DNA of 64,000 nucleotides from Heterodera schachtii (Eukaryota; Nematoda; Chromadorea; Rhabditida; Heteroderidae). Positions 20,401-31,349 of this stretch are shown piece after piece. The first letter of the stretch is position 1; each line of letters opens with the position of its first letter. Both the position numbers and the translations under genes were made by a program. Under the pieces are notes generated by a model. The model did not search any database. It was not told the DNA's origin and was given only the letters and a program-made list of their open reading frames with translations. The DNA lies in contig SIJG01000003.1 of NCBI GenBank assembly GCA_023374025.1, positions 1,333,631 to 1,397,630 on the forward strand. The letters are read 5' to 3'.

Positions 20401-21777
20401 CGAATTTTTTTTCACCCAGTCCTTTTAAAATTTTCAGCGCCGTAGAGCAAAAAATGGAATTTTTTGCCATCTTTCTCCAAAAATGGATTATTTTTGCCTT
20501 TTTTGGTTAAAATTGCGCAAACATAGGGCAAAATGGGGGTCCGGCGGTGCCGATAGGCGCCGCCAGGAAAATTTTTGAATTTTTAATGCATTTAGCTAAG
20601 AAAATTGGCTAAAAATTTTTTAAAATTGCCCTATTTTTACTGAAAAATTTTTTCATTTAATTTTTGACCAAAAAAGTGAAATAAATTTTCAAAATCGACC
20701 ACTTTTTAACTAGCGCCAACAATTTTTAATAGAAACCCCCATTCTTCAGGATTGCCCAAAACACAATCAAAATCAATCAAGCTAAATGGCGACTGACCTG
20801 TTTGAAATTGTTGTCCAATTCAAGACTGTTTTCTGAACAATCACGGCAAATCAATCGCTTCGGTTGTCCATCTTTTGTCGGAGTGTGCAACCATTTGGAC
20901 AACACTTTCCTAGCAATTGCATTTGGTCCATCCAAATCACCAATCCCCGCGGGCAACAAATAATCGGAATCGATTGAACTAATGTTGAGGTCGGAGAGAA
21001 ATGTCGCTGATGAAGTGAGGCGAAGCAAATTGTCAAAATTAACACCAAAGTTAAAGTGGCGAATGTTTGGCGCAAAAATGGGCAAAATTTCACGGATCAA
21101 AGCATTCCAAATTGGGTGGGCAATGTCGTTGGTTTTGGTGTAATGACCCACATTCAAATGCAAAATGGTGCCTTTGTCCCAAATTTGTTTATTGGCACGG
21201 AGAAATGCGAGGACCGAATCGTCGATGTAGCTGAAAATAGGAAGGGTTTTAGTCATTAATCAATGCTTTTGAATTTGAATTACTGAATCGAAAGACAATT
21301 AAAGCGCATTTTGCTGGGCAGCGGATGATCGAGCAACGGAAACACCCCAACTTTGCCATTGATATTCGACACAGTTAATTTTGGCACTTCTGCGACCCGA
21401 CACTTGTGAATTTCGATAAGTGGCCAAATTGTCAATTCCGCTTTGCCACCGAAATGTGCGTCCACCAAAGCATTGAAACGAGGCGAAAGCAATGCCAATT
21501 TGAGGCCGAGTTGGGGACGTTCAAAATGAGGAAAAATGTCCATCCAAATGTCGCTGCAAATCCAACTGAAATTGTGGGAAATTAATTGAATGGTTAATTT
21601 GTAGTTTTTTAAAATTTAAAAATTTCTTTACCGTCGGCTCCTTTTCATGGCCACGCGAACACTTCGTCGTTCTCCAAATGCTGTCACAAATGAACCCAAC
21701 GATTGTTGTTCATTTTCAAAAATAAGGCGGTGCTCGGCGGCGGAATGCTTTTTCTTTTTTTCGACGGGCGGTGCCAT
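17472..21777 (-). CDS. F-box-type protein, 400 residues (copy 1, minus)
   Basis: Exons (minus): 21777-21632, 21565-21284, 21230-20798, 17874-17594, 17532-17472; GT/AG throughout and 1203 nt in one frame. The protein starts with a Lys/Arg-rich N-terminus (MAPPVEKKKKHSAAEHR, VAMKRSRR), then an F-box-like segment DIWMDIFPHFERPQLGLKLA with LLSPRFNALVDAHF at about residues 50-95, then a long C-terminal region (IDDSVLAFLRANKQIWDKG, KWLHTPTKDGQPKRLICRDC, FEPFELVNERTNEKLTL) and a short tail with NPGPSG. F-box proteins usually present substrates to SCF ubiquitin ligases; substrate unknown. Start codon chosen because it precedes the conserved basic region and matches the paralogue at 34614. Intron 3 is inflated by a 2.85-kb composite repeat. 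Divergently paired with the gene at 22361. Confidence 0.82.
17950..17974. repeat. Poly-C run
   Basis: Homopolymer of about 24 C in the composite element. Similar C or G runs occur at 18205-18213, 19574-19583, 33478-33490, 33572-33582 and 33600-33608. Their exact lengths are prone to sequencing error. Confidence 0.8.
18236..19372. mobile_element. Nested foldback element with GCAGGGGTGTGCGAAA ends
   Basis: Starts GCAGGGGTGTGCGAAAACC and ends TTTCGCACACCCCTGC, a 16-bp inverted match. The arms are rich in ACGAAAACGAAAC on the left and its complement-like purine pattern on the right. Within it are another element end (CAGGGTGCCGATCAGAAATT at 18558) and two copies of the GC palindrome (18856, 19044). 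It interrupts one copy of the duplicated ~170-bp segment of the host element. The reading frames here are low-complexity artefacts. Confidence 0.68.
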
Positions 21778-22360
21778 TTAGAAAAATAATATGTAATTTA
21801 GCCTACAATTCGGTACAGTTGGTCGATAAATATTGGTCATTGGCCCAAACTCAAAATTGCATAAAAAAACGGTCGAAATCGATTAAAGACTGCACAAGCG
21901 ATGAGAAAAATGAAAATTTGGGGTGCGCTTGCCATTTTTTTCATGTAAAAAATAAGGTTATGCCAAAAATATCTAAAAATAAAAAATTTTCGACATTTAA
22001 CTCATTTCTTAAATTTACATAACATATTTTACTATTTCCGAAATTTTTAGCTTAAAATTAACGAATTTAAAAAATTTGGAACATATTTTCGATTTTATAT
22101 GCATATTTTTTGATGCCCTAGATATAAATCAAACCAGAAATGATTGCATCTGAATCCGATGACTAAGCCAAAGCTAAAAGAAAAGTTTTTATGCAAAAAA
22201 ACTGACTGACAATGAGAGATGTCTAAAAAATTTTATTTCATCATTTTTTGATTGTTGTCTCTTTGCTTTCATTTTTTCTCTATTTTAGATTTACACTGTA
22301 TACATTCTTTGTGACACCAATCAATTTTGAAAACGGCAAATTGTGTTAATTGCCGCAAAA
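21778..22360. promoter_or_regulatory. Shared divergent 5' region of the F-box pair (copy 1)
   Basis: 583 bp between the two start codons of the head-to-head F-box genes. The same interval in copy 2 (34615-35197) is the same length with almost no differences, including AT-rich non-coding stretches. This fits a bidirectional promoter, although recent duplication alone could also explain the identity. No specific elements are assigned. Confidence 0.5.
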
Positions 22361-23890
22361 ATGAACCGGCGGTAAAGAATTTTTTAGATAAACAAATTCT
22401 CATTTAATTAATTTCCCCTCATTTCAGTTGGGTGTGTAATGACATTTGGATGGACATTTTCCCTCATTTTGACCGTCCTCAACTCGGCCTCAAATTGGCA
22501 CTTCTTTCGCCTCGTTTCAATTCGCTGGTGGACAAACATTTCGATGGCAAAAGCGAATTGACAATTTGGAAATCAATTAAAATTAAAAAGATGGGAACAA
22601 AAGCAAAATTGTTTGTCGAGAAGGGCAATGCCAAATTTCCATTGCCCAACCGTCCGCTGCACAACAAAATTCGCTTTGTTTTCGTTCCGATTCAGTAATT
22701 CAAAGATTGTAAATATTAATGACGCTAGGACCCTTTTTGAAAGAAAAAATTTCAAATTTTTTTTCGAGGATAAGCTGTTTTAGGGTCGGCATCGATTTCG
22801 GCTTATATCGAACTCGTCCATACCCGAATTTGAACAAAAAATCGAAAACTCAAGTTTTTTGAATTTCACTTTTTTGTGTTCAAATCTTTTTAAAAAAGAC
22901 GGAAACAAACTGAAAGTCATCAATAAATTTTCGGTTTTTTGTTCGAAAGCATTTCATTTTCAGATACATTGACCATTCTGTCATCACATTTCTTCGTGCC
23001 AATCAGCAAATTTTTGACAAAGGCACCGATTTGAGTTTGCATGTGCCTTTCCCCTCTAAAGCCATGGATGTTCAGCCAATTTGGAATGCTTTTGCCCGTG
23101 AAATTTGGCCCATTTTTGCGACAAACATTCGCCATTTGAATTTTACTGATGGTCGTCATCTTGAAAATTTACGTCATTTCATTTCGCCAACATTGCTCTC
23201 CGATTTCAACATTATTTCAATCCATTCCGGTGATTTATTGCCCGATGCAATTGGTGATGATGGGCCAAATGGAACTGCTGGCCAAGCATTGTCAAAATGG
23301 TTACACACTCCGACAAAAGATGGCCAACCGAAGCGATTGATTTGTGCTTATCCGTCAGGAAATATTGATTGGGTGAACGATTTCATCGAGGTGTGTCCAC
23401 ATTTTCATAATTTGGGATTAATTTCCATTTGCTTTTCGTTTCGAAATGTTTAGGCATTTCTCTGTGCCACCACTTGTGCCAATTACAAAATTCGACTTGA
23501 CCTTTATGAATCGACGCCAATTGACTCATTTGAATTGATGAACGAACTGACCAGTGAAAAGCTGACACTGACCAAAGCAAACGAATATAAATGGGTCAAC
23601 AAATGGATAATGAGACGATGCCCAATTGGGGAAACGGCGACGGCGGTTCAATGGGCGGACAAAAATTCAAATAATTTGAACAAAATCGATTTTAAGTTTT
23701 ATAGTTGGACGAATTGCATTGGGTGCGTGGCAACATATTGTTTAATAATTAATTTTAAATTACACTTTAATAATTAAATTTAATTTGCAATTCATTTAGG
23801 CCATTGTCTCAACCAAAGGCGGGCAAAACGAATGCAAAAAGTCATCTGGAAAAGAATCCCGGGCCCAGCGGAGAGCGGAAGAAAAAGTGA
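22361..23890 (+). CDS. F-box-type protein, 354 residues (copy 1, plus)
   Basis: Exons: 22361-22371, 22428-22694, 22964-23390, 23454-23722, 23800-23890; 1065 nt in one frame with GT/AG sites at the same positions as the minus-strand partner. The first exon is only 11 nt (ATG AAC CGG CG), so the protein begins MNRRWVCNDIWMDIFPHFDR and lacks the ~45-residue basic N-terminus of the partner. The F-box-like segment (DIWMDIFPHFDRPQLGLKLA, LLSPRFNSLVDKHF) is followed by the family C-terminal region (HTPTKDGQPKRLICAYP, FELMNELTSEKLTLTK, WADKNSNNLNKIDF) and a basic tail with NPGPSGERKKK. Probable substrate adaptor of a ubiquitin ligase by family; target unknown. Confidence 0.82.
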
Positions 23891-24220
23891 ATGAATAAAT
23901 GACAAATGATCGATCATTATGAATGGGAATTGATCTGTTAATTGTTCCTCACATTTATTTGTTTTTCGTCTTTCTTTAAATACATTAATTGTCTTGGTTT
24001 TTGCCGTAAATTTCTATTTTTGGGAGTATATTTTTTGAAAATTACAAAAAAGTCTGTCTTTAGGGGTGTAATTTTTATTTTATTGCATTTTTCTTATAAA
24101 AAAATTATCGCACTTCTTTTCGAAAAATCTCCAAAATATTTGCAAGGAACATTTTTTTTAGATGAATATATTTACTAGAATTTAAATATAAAATGAATTT
24201 GAATTTATAAATGTGATCAA

Positions 24221-24892
24221 TAGGGCAGGCAATTATATGCACATAAAATCGCAAAATATGCGCATAAAATATGCACCAAAAATTGTGAAATATGCACATA
24301 AAAAGTGAAAAATATGCACATAAAATTTTCCAAATTAAGTGTGTAATTTCTCAAAATTTCTTCAAATTTGTTAAATATAAAGTAAAATCTTCAAAAATGG
24401 CTAAATTTGGTATTAAAAATCATTTTAGGAGAAAAAACACGATAAAGCAAAAATTTACTCATTTTTAGCGAAAAATCAACCCAAAAAACGAAATTTTGTT
24501 ATTTTTGTATTTTTTGAGAAAATTTAAATTTATTCAATATTTTTCGTGAAAATTTTGCTAAAAAATTATTTTTTTGGAAAACTTTCCGGTTTTTGAGGTC
24601 AAAAAGGCCAATTTGTCTGTTGGGGGCCGTTCTATTAGAGGTTTTTTGAAAAAATGCCAAAATATGCACATACAATATGCACGAAATGCCAAAATATGCA
24701 CATACAATATGCACGAAATGCCAAAATATGCAAATATGCACATAAATCGCGAAATATGCACAAATATGCAAAATATGCGTATGGAAATACGGCTTAGAAG
24801 CTTCAAGCCAACTAAAAACATGTTTTTCGTGCGTTTCAGGCCTTCCGCAGTTCAGGAAAAAAATATGCATGTGCATATAATTGCCTGCCCTA
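24221..24892. mobile_element. hAT-like MITE, 672 bp, with 8-bp target duplication
   Basis: Ends TAGGGCAGGCAATTATATGC / GCATATAATTGCCTGCCCTA form a perfect 20-bp inverted repeat. The flanks GTGATCAA (24213-24220 and 24893-24900) are an identical 8-bp duplication, as hAT transposases make. The paralogous unit at about 37053-37067 has a single GTGATCAA followed by TAGGGG, the unoccupied site. The interior is full of ATATGCACATA repeats in opposite orientations. Open frames inside are repeat artefacts. Confidence 0.92.
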
Positions 24893-25084
24893 GTGATCAA
24901 TAGGGGAAATCATTTATTGTTATTTTTCAAACAAATTGGATTGAAATTTTTTTCCGAAAATTCAGTAGAATTGTGATTTTTTTCAAGTTGATAAAAAAGC
25001 TTTTAATGGGCTGAAATTAATAATTTGGATTATTTTAAAAATTATTATATAAATTCATATTTGGGAATATATATTCCGGAAAAA

Positions 25085-25378
25085 TGCAAATATTCTGTTA
25101 TTTTGTTTAATTTTAATTTTAATTGCCTTAATTAGTCCAATGGAAATAGAAAAGAAAAAATTGCAACAAAAGTCATTTGATGAAATATTTGGAGAAAAAT
25201 GGGAAGAAAAAGAAGAAAAATTGGAAGAAAAAAGAGAAATATTGAAAATTCTATAAATCAAAAGAGAAAATTAAGCAAAAAGGAAGGAAATATTCAAAAG
25301 AAGAATGGAGAAAAATTAAGACAAATCGCTTATATATTTATAAATGGATTAAACAATTAGATCTTAATCAAAGAATAA
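25085..25378 (+). pseudogene. Relic of the secreted helix-turn-helix family (copy 1)
   Basis: The leader LLFCLILILIALISP matches that at 7168 but is out of frame with its ATG (25083-25085) by one base. It is followed by MEIEKKKLQQKSFDEIFGEK and WEEKEEKLEEKREILKIL with a stop near 25257, then in another frame KIKQKGRKYSKEEWRKIKTN and RLYIYKWIKQLDLNQ, the family helix-turn-helix module. The frame breaks make it a pseudogene. The stretch recurs at 37245-37540. Confidence 0.62.
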
Positions 25379-25399
25379 TTCACTCTAATAAAGAAAACA

Positions 25400-26275
25400 T
25401 TAAATGTATTGGCAATACTAAAGAATATCTGTTTTTTCCTAAAAAAACTCAAAAAGCCTCAAACTTCGCCCGAGGGTTCGAGCCCCGCCCTCGTCCCCGG
25501 GGACGGGACTGGTTTTTTGGCCTCACCTCCGCCCCCGCGGGGATGAAAATACACTCCTAATGATTAGATATTTCAAGATGAGTGATATATAGTTGGATGT
25601 TGATATTGATATAAAAATTTTATGCTCATTTCAAGATTTTTGTTTTAGATTATGCTATACAATTAAAAATGCCTTTAAAAATGATTATTTTTAACAATTA
25701 TTTAATCACTTATTCAATTTTTATTGTTTTTTGTGAATATATAAAAATGCACTCTTATGCTTCCAAAGTTTGGGACTTTTTCAAAAAATTTCACAGTTGA
25801 AGAATGTGCGTTGCAAAAAATTCATTTTTTTTTTTTGTGATATTTTTGGAGCTAAGTTAAAGCAAGCCCCAGCCGCCGCAAAAAGCCACCCCCGCCCACG
25901 GAGATCGAACCCTACTTCGCCCCATCGGCTATGCTAACAAAAATAAAGCACATTTTGCCAATGTTAAAAAATGGCGATTTGCTGAAACCGACTCCGACCG
26001 AATACAACCGTCGTCAATGCCCGGCCATCTCCAAGCCAGTGCGCGGTGCCGTTCAACCAAGACCGGTCAGCCTCAGCTTTCTCAGCCTCGGCATTCTTCA
26101 GCCAAGGCATCTTCAGCCTCGCCCCGCTTGCTGCAGACGCGGAGGGACAACGCTCGCCGCTGACAATAGGCAAGCACTAACGCTCAAGCGCTCGGCGAGC
26201 ACAGCTCACTCGCCACAGGTCGGCAGCAGCGACCAGCGAGCGGGAAACGGCGTCGGTGAACAAATCGCGTATTAA
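25400..26275 (+). CDS. GC-rich hypothetical ORF with conserved flanks (copy 1)
   Basis: In very AT-rich surroundings, about 25440-25550 and 25860-26275 are strongly GC-rich. An open frame of 114 codons starts at ATG 25931 (MLTKIKHILPMLKNGDLLKP) and continues with TPTEYNRRQCPAISKPVRGA, a Pro/Arg/Ser-rich part and ends GVGEQIAY. The segment is almost identical at 41200-42068, but there one base change (GGG to GTG context) produces an earlier stop after SSDQRA. On the opposite strand 25930-25880 resembles tRNA A- and B-box sequence (GGGTTCGATCTCC), so the segment may be a tRNA-headed SINE or other transposon rather than a gene. Confidence 0.3.
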
Positions 26276-26279
26276 GCAG

Positions 26280-29200
26280 CGTATTTTTCTTTTTTATATA
26301 TAGTTAAAAACATTGACAATCTTTTTTAGATGGGGTGTAAAATTGGAGAGGAAAGACAGACAGTTAGTTGCATATTTCATTATACTCTCGTTTCTTTTAT
26401 TCATGTACTATATCGCCCTTTTTCTTTTTACTAATTGTCATTTTTTTCAAATGAAATGCAATTAATTCATTGAATGAAATGCTTGTTTTTGTATGCTTAG
26501 GGATTTAATTTAATCAATTTAATAATTGAATAGTACGTGGATCTTCATATAAAAATGCCTGATATATTTATATGTATTTACATATAATTATAGTTTAATA
26601 TTTTCTAAAACTTTCTCATCATTAAAATACAAAATTAGATAGGTTTTTCTCAAAACATGCGGTTTTATAGATCGTTTCTTGCTTATTGTCCATTTTGAGT
26701 TGATTTTTTTACTATAAAATGGGTTTTAGATTTTTTTTTTCTTTCATTTTGTGTTTTGTTTCGACTTTTCTTTGATGTATGTAAATTAAAATGATTTTTT
26801 GGACAAAAAATCATAGAAAAGAATAAATAATAAAATGCATTCGATAGAGGAAAGAAAGGGCTTCAAATTGATATAAATAAAATACCGAATAAATTTTGTT
26901 TTTGTCAAAAGAAAAATTTAAAAAAAATTGTATTAAATTTTGTGATGGGTTGCGGAAAATATTGATTTTAACTATACATAATGGTGGTTTTTAAATAATG
27001 ATTTTTATGATTTTTTTAAATAAAGACATAGCACCATTGATTTGACTCAAAGTTGATTGAGCACTTTTCCGTTTTGTGCCTACACCAGGAGTGTGATCGA
27101 AAATTTTTAAAATAAGATCATCAAGGCCAAAGAATAAGGTTTTTGGATCAAAAATAAGAACTTTTTGCAACGTTTGCTTTAAATCGCTTTTGTAACAATT
27201 TAATTAATTAATATAGATCAAAATAGCAATTTGTTTTTAATCCAATTGAATGCTCAACTTTATGCCAAAGATGGAAAATGAAATTGACAGAACCTCAATT
27301 TGTCCAATCAAAGTGTGCCCCCAGGGCATGGGCTGTACGGTTCGCCAATTGTCGGAATTTTGAGCAGTCGTTTAAAAGATTAATGAACAAAACGCCAAAA
27401 TAATTTAAATCCTCAATAATATAACAGAGCTGTTAAATTGGTCAATTCCTCCCCCTAATTTTGTTGTTTAACGAGAGGTTTTAAAAAAAAATTTATTTGT
27501 TTGATTTTTTTGGCTAAAATCTCATACAAAAAATCACAAAATTTCCGTGTCCGTACATCCCATGCGCGTCGTCTAAAACTAATCCCCACAACAATTGTCT
27601 ATAACAAATCCCCAACAATAAAAAGCACAAAAAAAAAAGACAAGGTCATTTAGGGGGTAAGGTATTTATAGTAAAATTTATCCGCCAACTCAAAAACCAT
27701 CGAAAATAAAATAAATGGTTGCTTCTAATTTTGCTAAAATCAACTTTATTTTAATACTTGATTATTATTCGATAGCATTAATATTCTCGATTATCCTGTC
27801 AAAATTTAAAATGTTCTTTTCAGTTTCCAAAAGGTTATGACCAAAAATGTTCGAAAAAAGTGGAATTTTTGAATTCCTCTGGCCATAAATTTTTTGAAAA
27901 TTAAAATTTTTTTAAATTTTGCAGGGCTAATAAAGAACACTTAGTGCTATTGAATGATATCAAGAATTAAACATTTAATACTCTTGAGCAAGATTATGAA
28001 CAAATTTTTGTCAAAAATTTCCATTTAATGGTATTTTGCATAATTTTTATGGGTTTTTAAGAAATGACCCACCATAAATTTTATGGAATGTGAATTAAAC
28101 ATATGACCATGACAGTGTATATGTAAATTGAATAAATTGGTTGAACAAAAATGTAATAACAAATGGTCAATCAGTCCTCTGCAGGGCTAATGAACGTCAG
28201 TACCATCAATTCGAGCTTAAAAAAATCAAATTTTTAACAATTTTTTGCTGCGAATATTTCCAAAAAACTTTTGGGAAATGGGGGGAGGGTCCGGCGGTGA
28301 ATAGGCGCCGCCGGGAAACTTTTTTGAAAATTTGAGTGCAATTTGTTAAGAGTTTTAACGAAAAATTGTCCAACTTTGGTGGGTTTGAGCCACTGTTCAA
28401 TAAAAATAAAGGAATTTTAGATCGACATTTTTGAAATTTTGGCGAATTTTTTAACAGATTTTTGTCCAAAATTTTGAGGCTTAAAATCCAAAAAAAAAAA
28501 AACCGGTTTTTCGGTATCGGTTAAATGACCGTGACTCACCCTATTTTCCTCCTCATTCGTTTTCAGACCAATGAAGCTGATATGGCTGTTTATGGCCGAT
28601 CAATAAAGAACCAAGCGGACTTTTTTTCTAAAAAAAATAAAAATGATTATGAGATTGAGATTGAGTTTGATTATTAGTAGGGATGGAAATATAAATCACG
28701 AAAATTCCCAAAAAGTCGACTAAAAAGTCATAAAAAATCGCCAAAAAGTCACGAAAAAAATGCAAAGAATTCATAAAATTATTCATAACTTCGCTCAACA
28801 TATACCAAATTTAAAAATCTTGATATCATTCTTTATTAATTTTAAAAATCCCAAAAAGTAAATATTTTGAATACTCCGGCATTTTTTCGTAAATGTTTAT
28901 TTAAATATTTCCGTATTTTTAATAAATTCAATTCACAACCCTAATGACTAGGGATAACATTTATAGTTTTTTCACTATTTTTTTCCTGAGCTCCCCGTAG
29001 CCTGAAATGCGCGAAAAACATGTTTTTTTCGGCTGTTGTTAAGCTACTTTTCGAGTTATTAGCAATTATTTATTGTTTTTTATTTTTAACAACTAAAAAA
29101 CTATACATTTTTTGAAAAAAACTATTTTCAACTATTTTGGCGTTTTGCCCAAAATTTGTTAATAAAAATGCAATAAAAACGAAAAATACACACCTATTAA

Positions 29201-30095
29201 TCGACCCAAAAATTTTTTCAAAAAATACACACCAAAGATCGACCCGAAAATTTTTTCAAAAACACACCCCTGAGAAATGAAAAATTTCTCAAAAATTCAC
29301 CTCCAAAATTTATATGTTTATTTTCTTGACGATAATTTTTAATTTTGAAAATTATGTATATCCTTAATGATTTGACAAAATATTTTTGCTTTTTGAAGAA
29401 AATTTTCGATTTTGCACCCCCTAAATTCGGAACTTTTTAGCAACTATTTACCTATTTTTAGCAACTATTTTTGAGGTTTTTTAGAAACTAAAAATTAATT
29501 ATTTTGGCAGTTTTTAGCAACTATAAATGTTATCCATACTAATGACTAGATAGACAAAAGATGTCTCTATTATTTTTGTTAAATTTCAAAAAATCTTATT
29601 ACCTTTCAAAAAAGTTAGAGAAAATTATTGAGTCTAAATTTTTCGAATTTACTTTTTTTTGTAAATTTATGGCTAAATTTTTCAAAATTATATAAGAAAT
29701 ACGTAGAGCTATCTTCCAATACGAACATTGGTTAATTTGACTAAGTTTGAGCTAAATTATGATTTATAAATTTGCAAATAAAATTAAAATAATAAATTTA
29801 AATTTAAATTGAAATAATACTATCATTGACACTTTTTTAGGTTCCCCCTATTGAAAGTTTTTTTAGGCTTGCCCTAGAACCGTTGATTCTGATTTTTTAT
29901 TAGGAACATAGAGAATTGAAAGATAAAATGAAAAAAAAAAAAACGAAAAATTCTCTACAAGAAGATTTGTACAATTGAAATTTTGAAGTTTTCTTTTTAT
30001 AAAAAAATGAAAAAAATTTTTTGATTTTATTCTTCTGCTGATGGGAAATTGAATAACTAATTAGTTTTGAGCTAAGTTATAATTCATTGTTAGGG
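26280..30095. other. Gene-free interval of repeats in unit 1
   Basis: Parallels 42090-46630 in unit 2. It holds AT-rich unique sequence to about 27080, a foldback-end relic GTGATCGAAAATTTTTAAAA near 27092, a foldback piece with GCAGGGCTAATAAAGAACAC (27920-27965), the GC palindrome at 28291, a poly-A run (28490-28502), and an ACTATTTTT foldback at about 28960-29545. No exon is supported. The empty counterpart of the 43578 MITE is at 27648-27655 (single ATTTAGGG). Confidence 0.5.
28960..29545. mobile_element. Foldback element, AGGGATAACATTTATAGTTTT family
   Basis: Starts AGGGATAACATTTATAGTTT and ends AACTATAAATGTTATCC, an inverted repeat of about 17 bp. Interior ACTATTTT and CAACTA repeats and CCTGAGCTCCCCGTAGCC are shared with copies at about 45532-46085 and 54718-55200. 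Non-coding. Confidence 0.68.
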
Positions 30096-30335
30096 ATAGG
30101 AATTTTATGCAAATGCCTAAATTACGCACTTAATACGCTCAGATGTGCACGAAAAACTGATTTTCCGCTTGATTTGGGAAGTTAACGATGACTTTTACAA
30201 TGTCTATTTTTGCCTATTTCGGAATTTTTGTGCCTATTCGAGGGTTTTTGTATTTTTGTGCCTGTTTTATGATTTTTCTGGCTTTTTAAGGTGCCTGTTT
30301 CGCGATTTTTTGTGCCAAAAATTCATATCCCTATT
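30095..30335. mobile_element. Foldback element, GCCTATTTTTG family
   Basis: Starts near AGGGATAGGAATTTTATGCAA and ends TTGTGCCAAAAATTCATATCCCT. It contains ACGCTCAGATGTGCACGAAA and repeated GCCTATTTT motifs. A near-identical copy is at 46635-46885. Confidence 0.6.
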
Positions 30336-30406
30336 CATTATCCGTAATTTAAATTTGTGTTTACTTTCGTTGATATTTTTTTAGGTTCGGCCCATTGAGA
30401 GTTTTT

Positions 30407-30709
30407 TTAGGTTGGCTCACAATCAAACCACGGAATCAACCAAAAACCAACCAATTTTGCTCCTTCGACATCTTTCGGTTTATAATAAATTACAAATTCA
30501 GAACAACCATCCAAATCAACTTCAAATGATCCGTTTTTAGAAGTCGTCAAAAAAATTTCGTTGTCTTCAGAACGATCAAAAGTGCATGTCACTTCATACG
30601 TTCCTTTTGGTTCAATAACGAACATGAACATTCTTTTTCCATAGATGGCATTGGCAAATGCCAAGAGAAGGAGAATGGCACTCGTAAGCAATGCAAAAGG
30701 GGGACTCAT
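30407..30709 (-). CDS. Predicted secreted protein, 100 residues (copy 1)
   Basis: Single exon. The first ~24 residues (MSPPFALLTSAILLLLAFAN) are a strong signal peptide. The mature part has KRMFMFVIEPKGTYEVTCTF, FLTTSKNGSFEVDLDGCSEF and VGFWLIPWFDCEPT, with three cysteines and a beta-rich look. A TATA-like TATTTATA lies about 70-80 bp upstream of the ATG (plus-strand 30779-30787 region). The paralogue at 46951-47256 differs by a few residues and one whole inserted codon, so the frame is kept in both, which suggests function. I do not recognise the family; a small secreted effector or cuticle/pseudocoelom protein are both possible. Confidence 0.68.
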   Translation of the reverse strand: MSPPFALLTSAILLLLAFANAIYGKRMFMFVIEPKGTYEVTCTFDRSEDNEIFLTTSKNGSFEVDLDGCSEFVIYYKPKDVEGAKLVGFWLIPWFDCEPT

Positions 30710-31349
30710 TTGTTCAGTAATGGATGAATTTGCTAAAAATGAATAATTTCGAATGTGAAATTAATAATCGAAATTTGCGTATAAATACACAAAAATCATT
30801 GGCCAACAATTTTGCACTTTATCATATGGCAAATGCCAAAATGTCTGCCTCTTTTTCTTAATATTATTGCCAAAATTTATTTGGCTGCCAATATTTTTGC
30901 ATTTTATCATATGCCAAAATGTCCGGGCCAGGACATTTTCGTACCGAAAGGCTCCGCGGGGAAAAAATTTCAGATTTTTAATAAATTTTGTTAAAAAATA
31001 GCCAAATCTTCTCTTTTTTAGGCATTTCCTCTTTTCCCCTTCGCTAGCCTCGCCCCCCCCCCCCTTTTATGTATGTTAGTAATACTACAAATTACCAGGA
31101 ATAAGTTAGATGAATCGAAATATTGGTAGCCTTTTAATAAAATAGAAAAAAATTATTTTTATAAAAATAATCTTACAGAAATCGTGTCAACAAAAAAACA
31201 AAAAAGCCAGTTATGGACCAAAATTACGGAATAATCCCAAAAATCCGTAACCCGTAATCCGTAACTCCAAAAGGCCGTAATTTCCTTAATCCGTAATTAC
31301 GTCCAGCCCTGCTAAGCATAGAAAGAACAAATTCTGTGTCATATTTTAT

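Larger units (their letters stand above)
17908..20756. mobile_element. Composite transposon with GGCAATCCTGAAGAATGGGGG ends, in an F-box intron
   Basis: Inverted terminal repeats of ~23 bp: GGCAATCCTGAAGAATGGG at 17908 and its reverse complement ending ATTGCC at 20756. It sits in intron 3 of the F-box gene; the paralogous intron (33243-33636) lacks it. Inside are a foldback (18236-19372), two copies of a ~170-bp segment with AGCTTTCGTACACTAAAAAT (about 18060-18230 and 19434-19605), poly-C runs, several GC palindromes, and an inverted pair around GACCCGAATTCGAAC (19750/19960). No transposase is visible. A second family member enters the window at 63860. Confidence 0.68.
16990..31160. repeat. 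Tandem duplication unit 1 (~14 kb)
   Basis: Begins with a CCGTAACCCGTA-type foldback remnant (about 17020-17160) that matches 31195-31345, and carries in order: F-box gene on minus, F-box gene on plus, secreted-HTH relic, GC-rich ORF segment, foldbacks, and the ~100-residue secreted-protein gene. The same order and orientation recur from about 31170 to 47490. Many intergenic stretches are near identical over hundreds of bases, so the duplication is recent. Differences are mostly transposon insertions. Confidence 0.88.

Noticed and set aside
24499..24903. ORFs of 87-133 codons within 24221-24892
   Set aside because: They translate ATATGCACATA repeats of a MITE that is absent from the paralogous site.
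25931..26173. Minus-strand 69-codon ORF opposite the GC-rich ORF
   Set aside because: Openness on both strands reflects high GC content; no evidence favours it as a gene.
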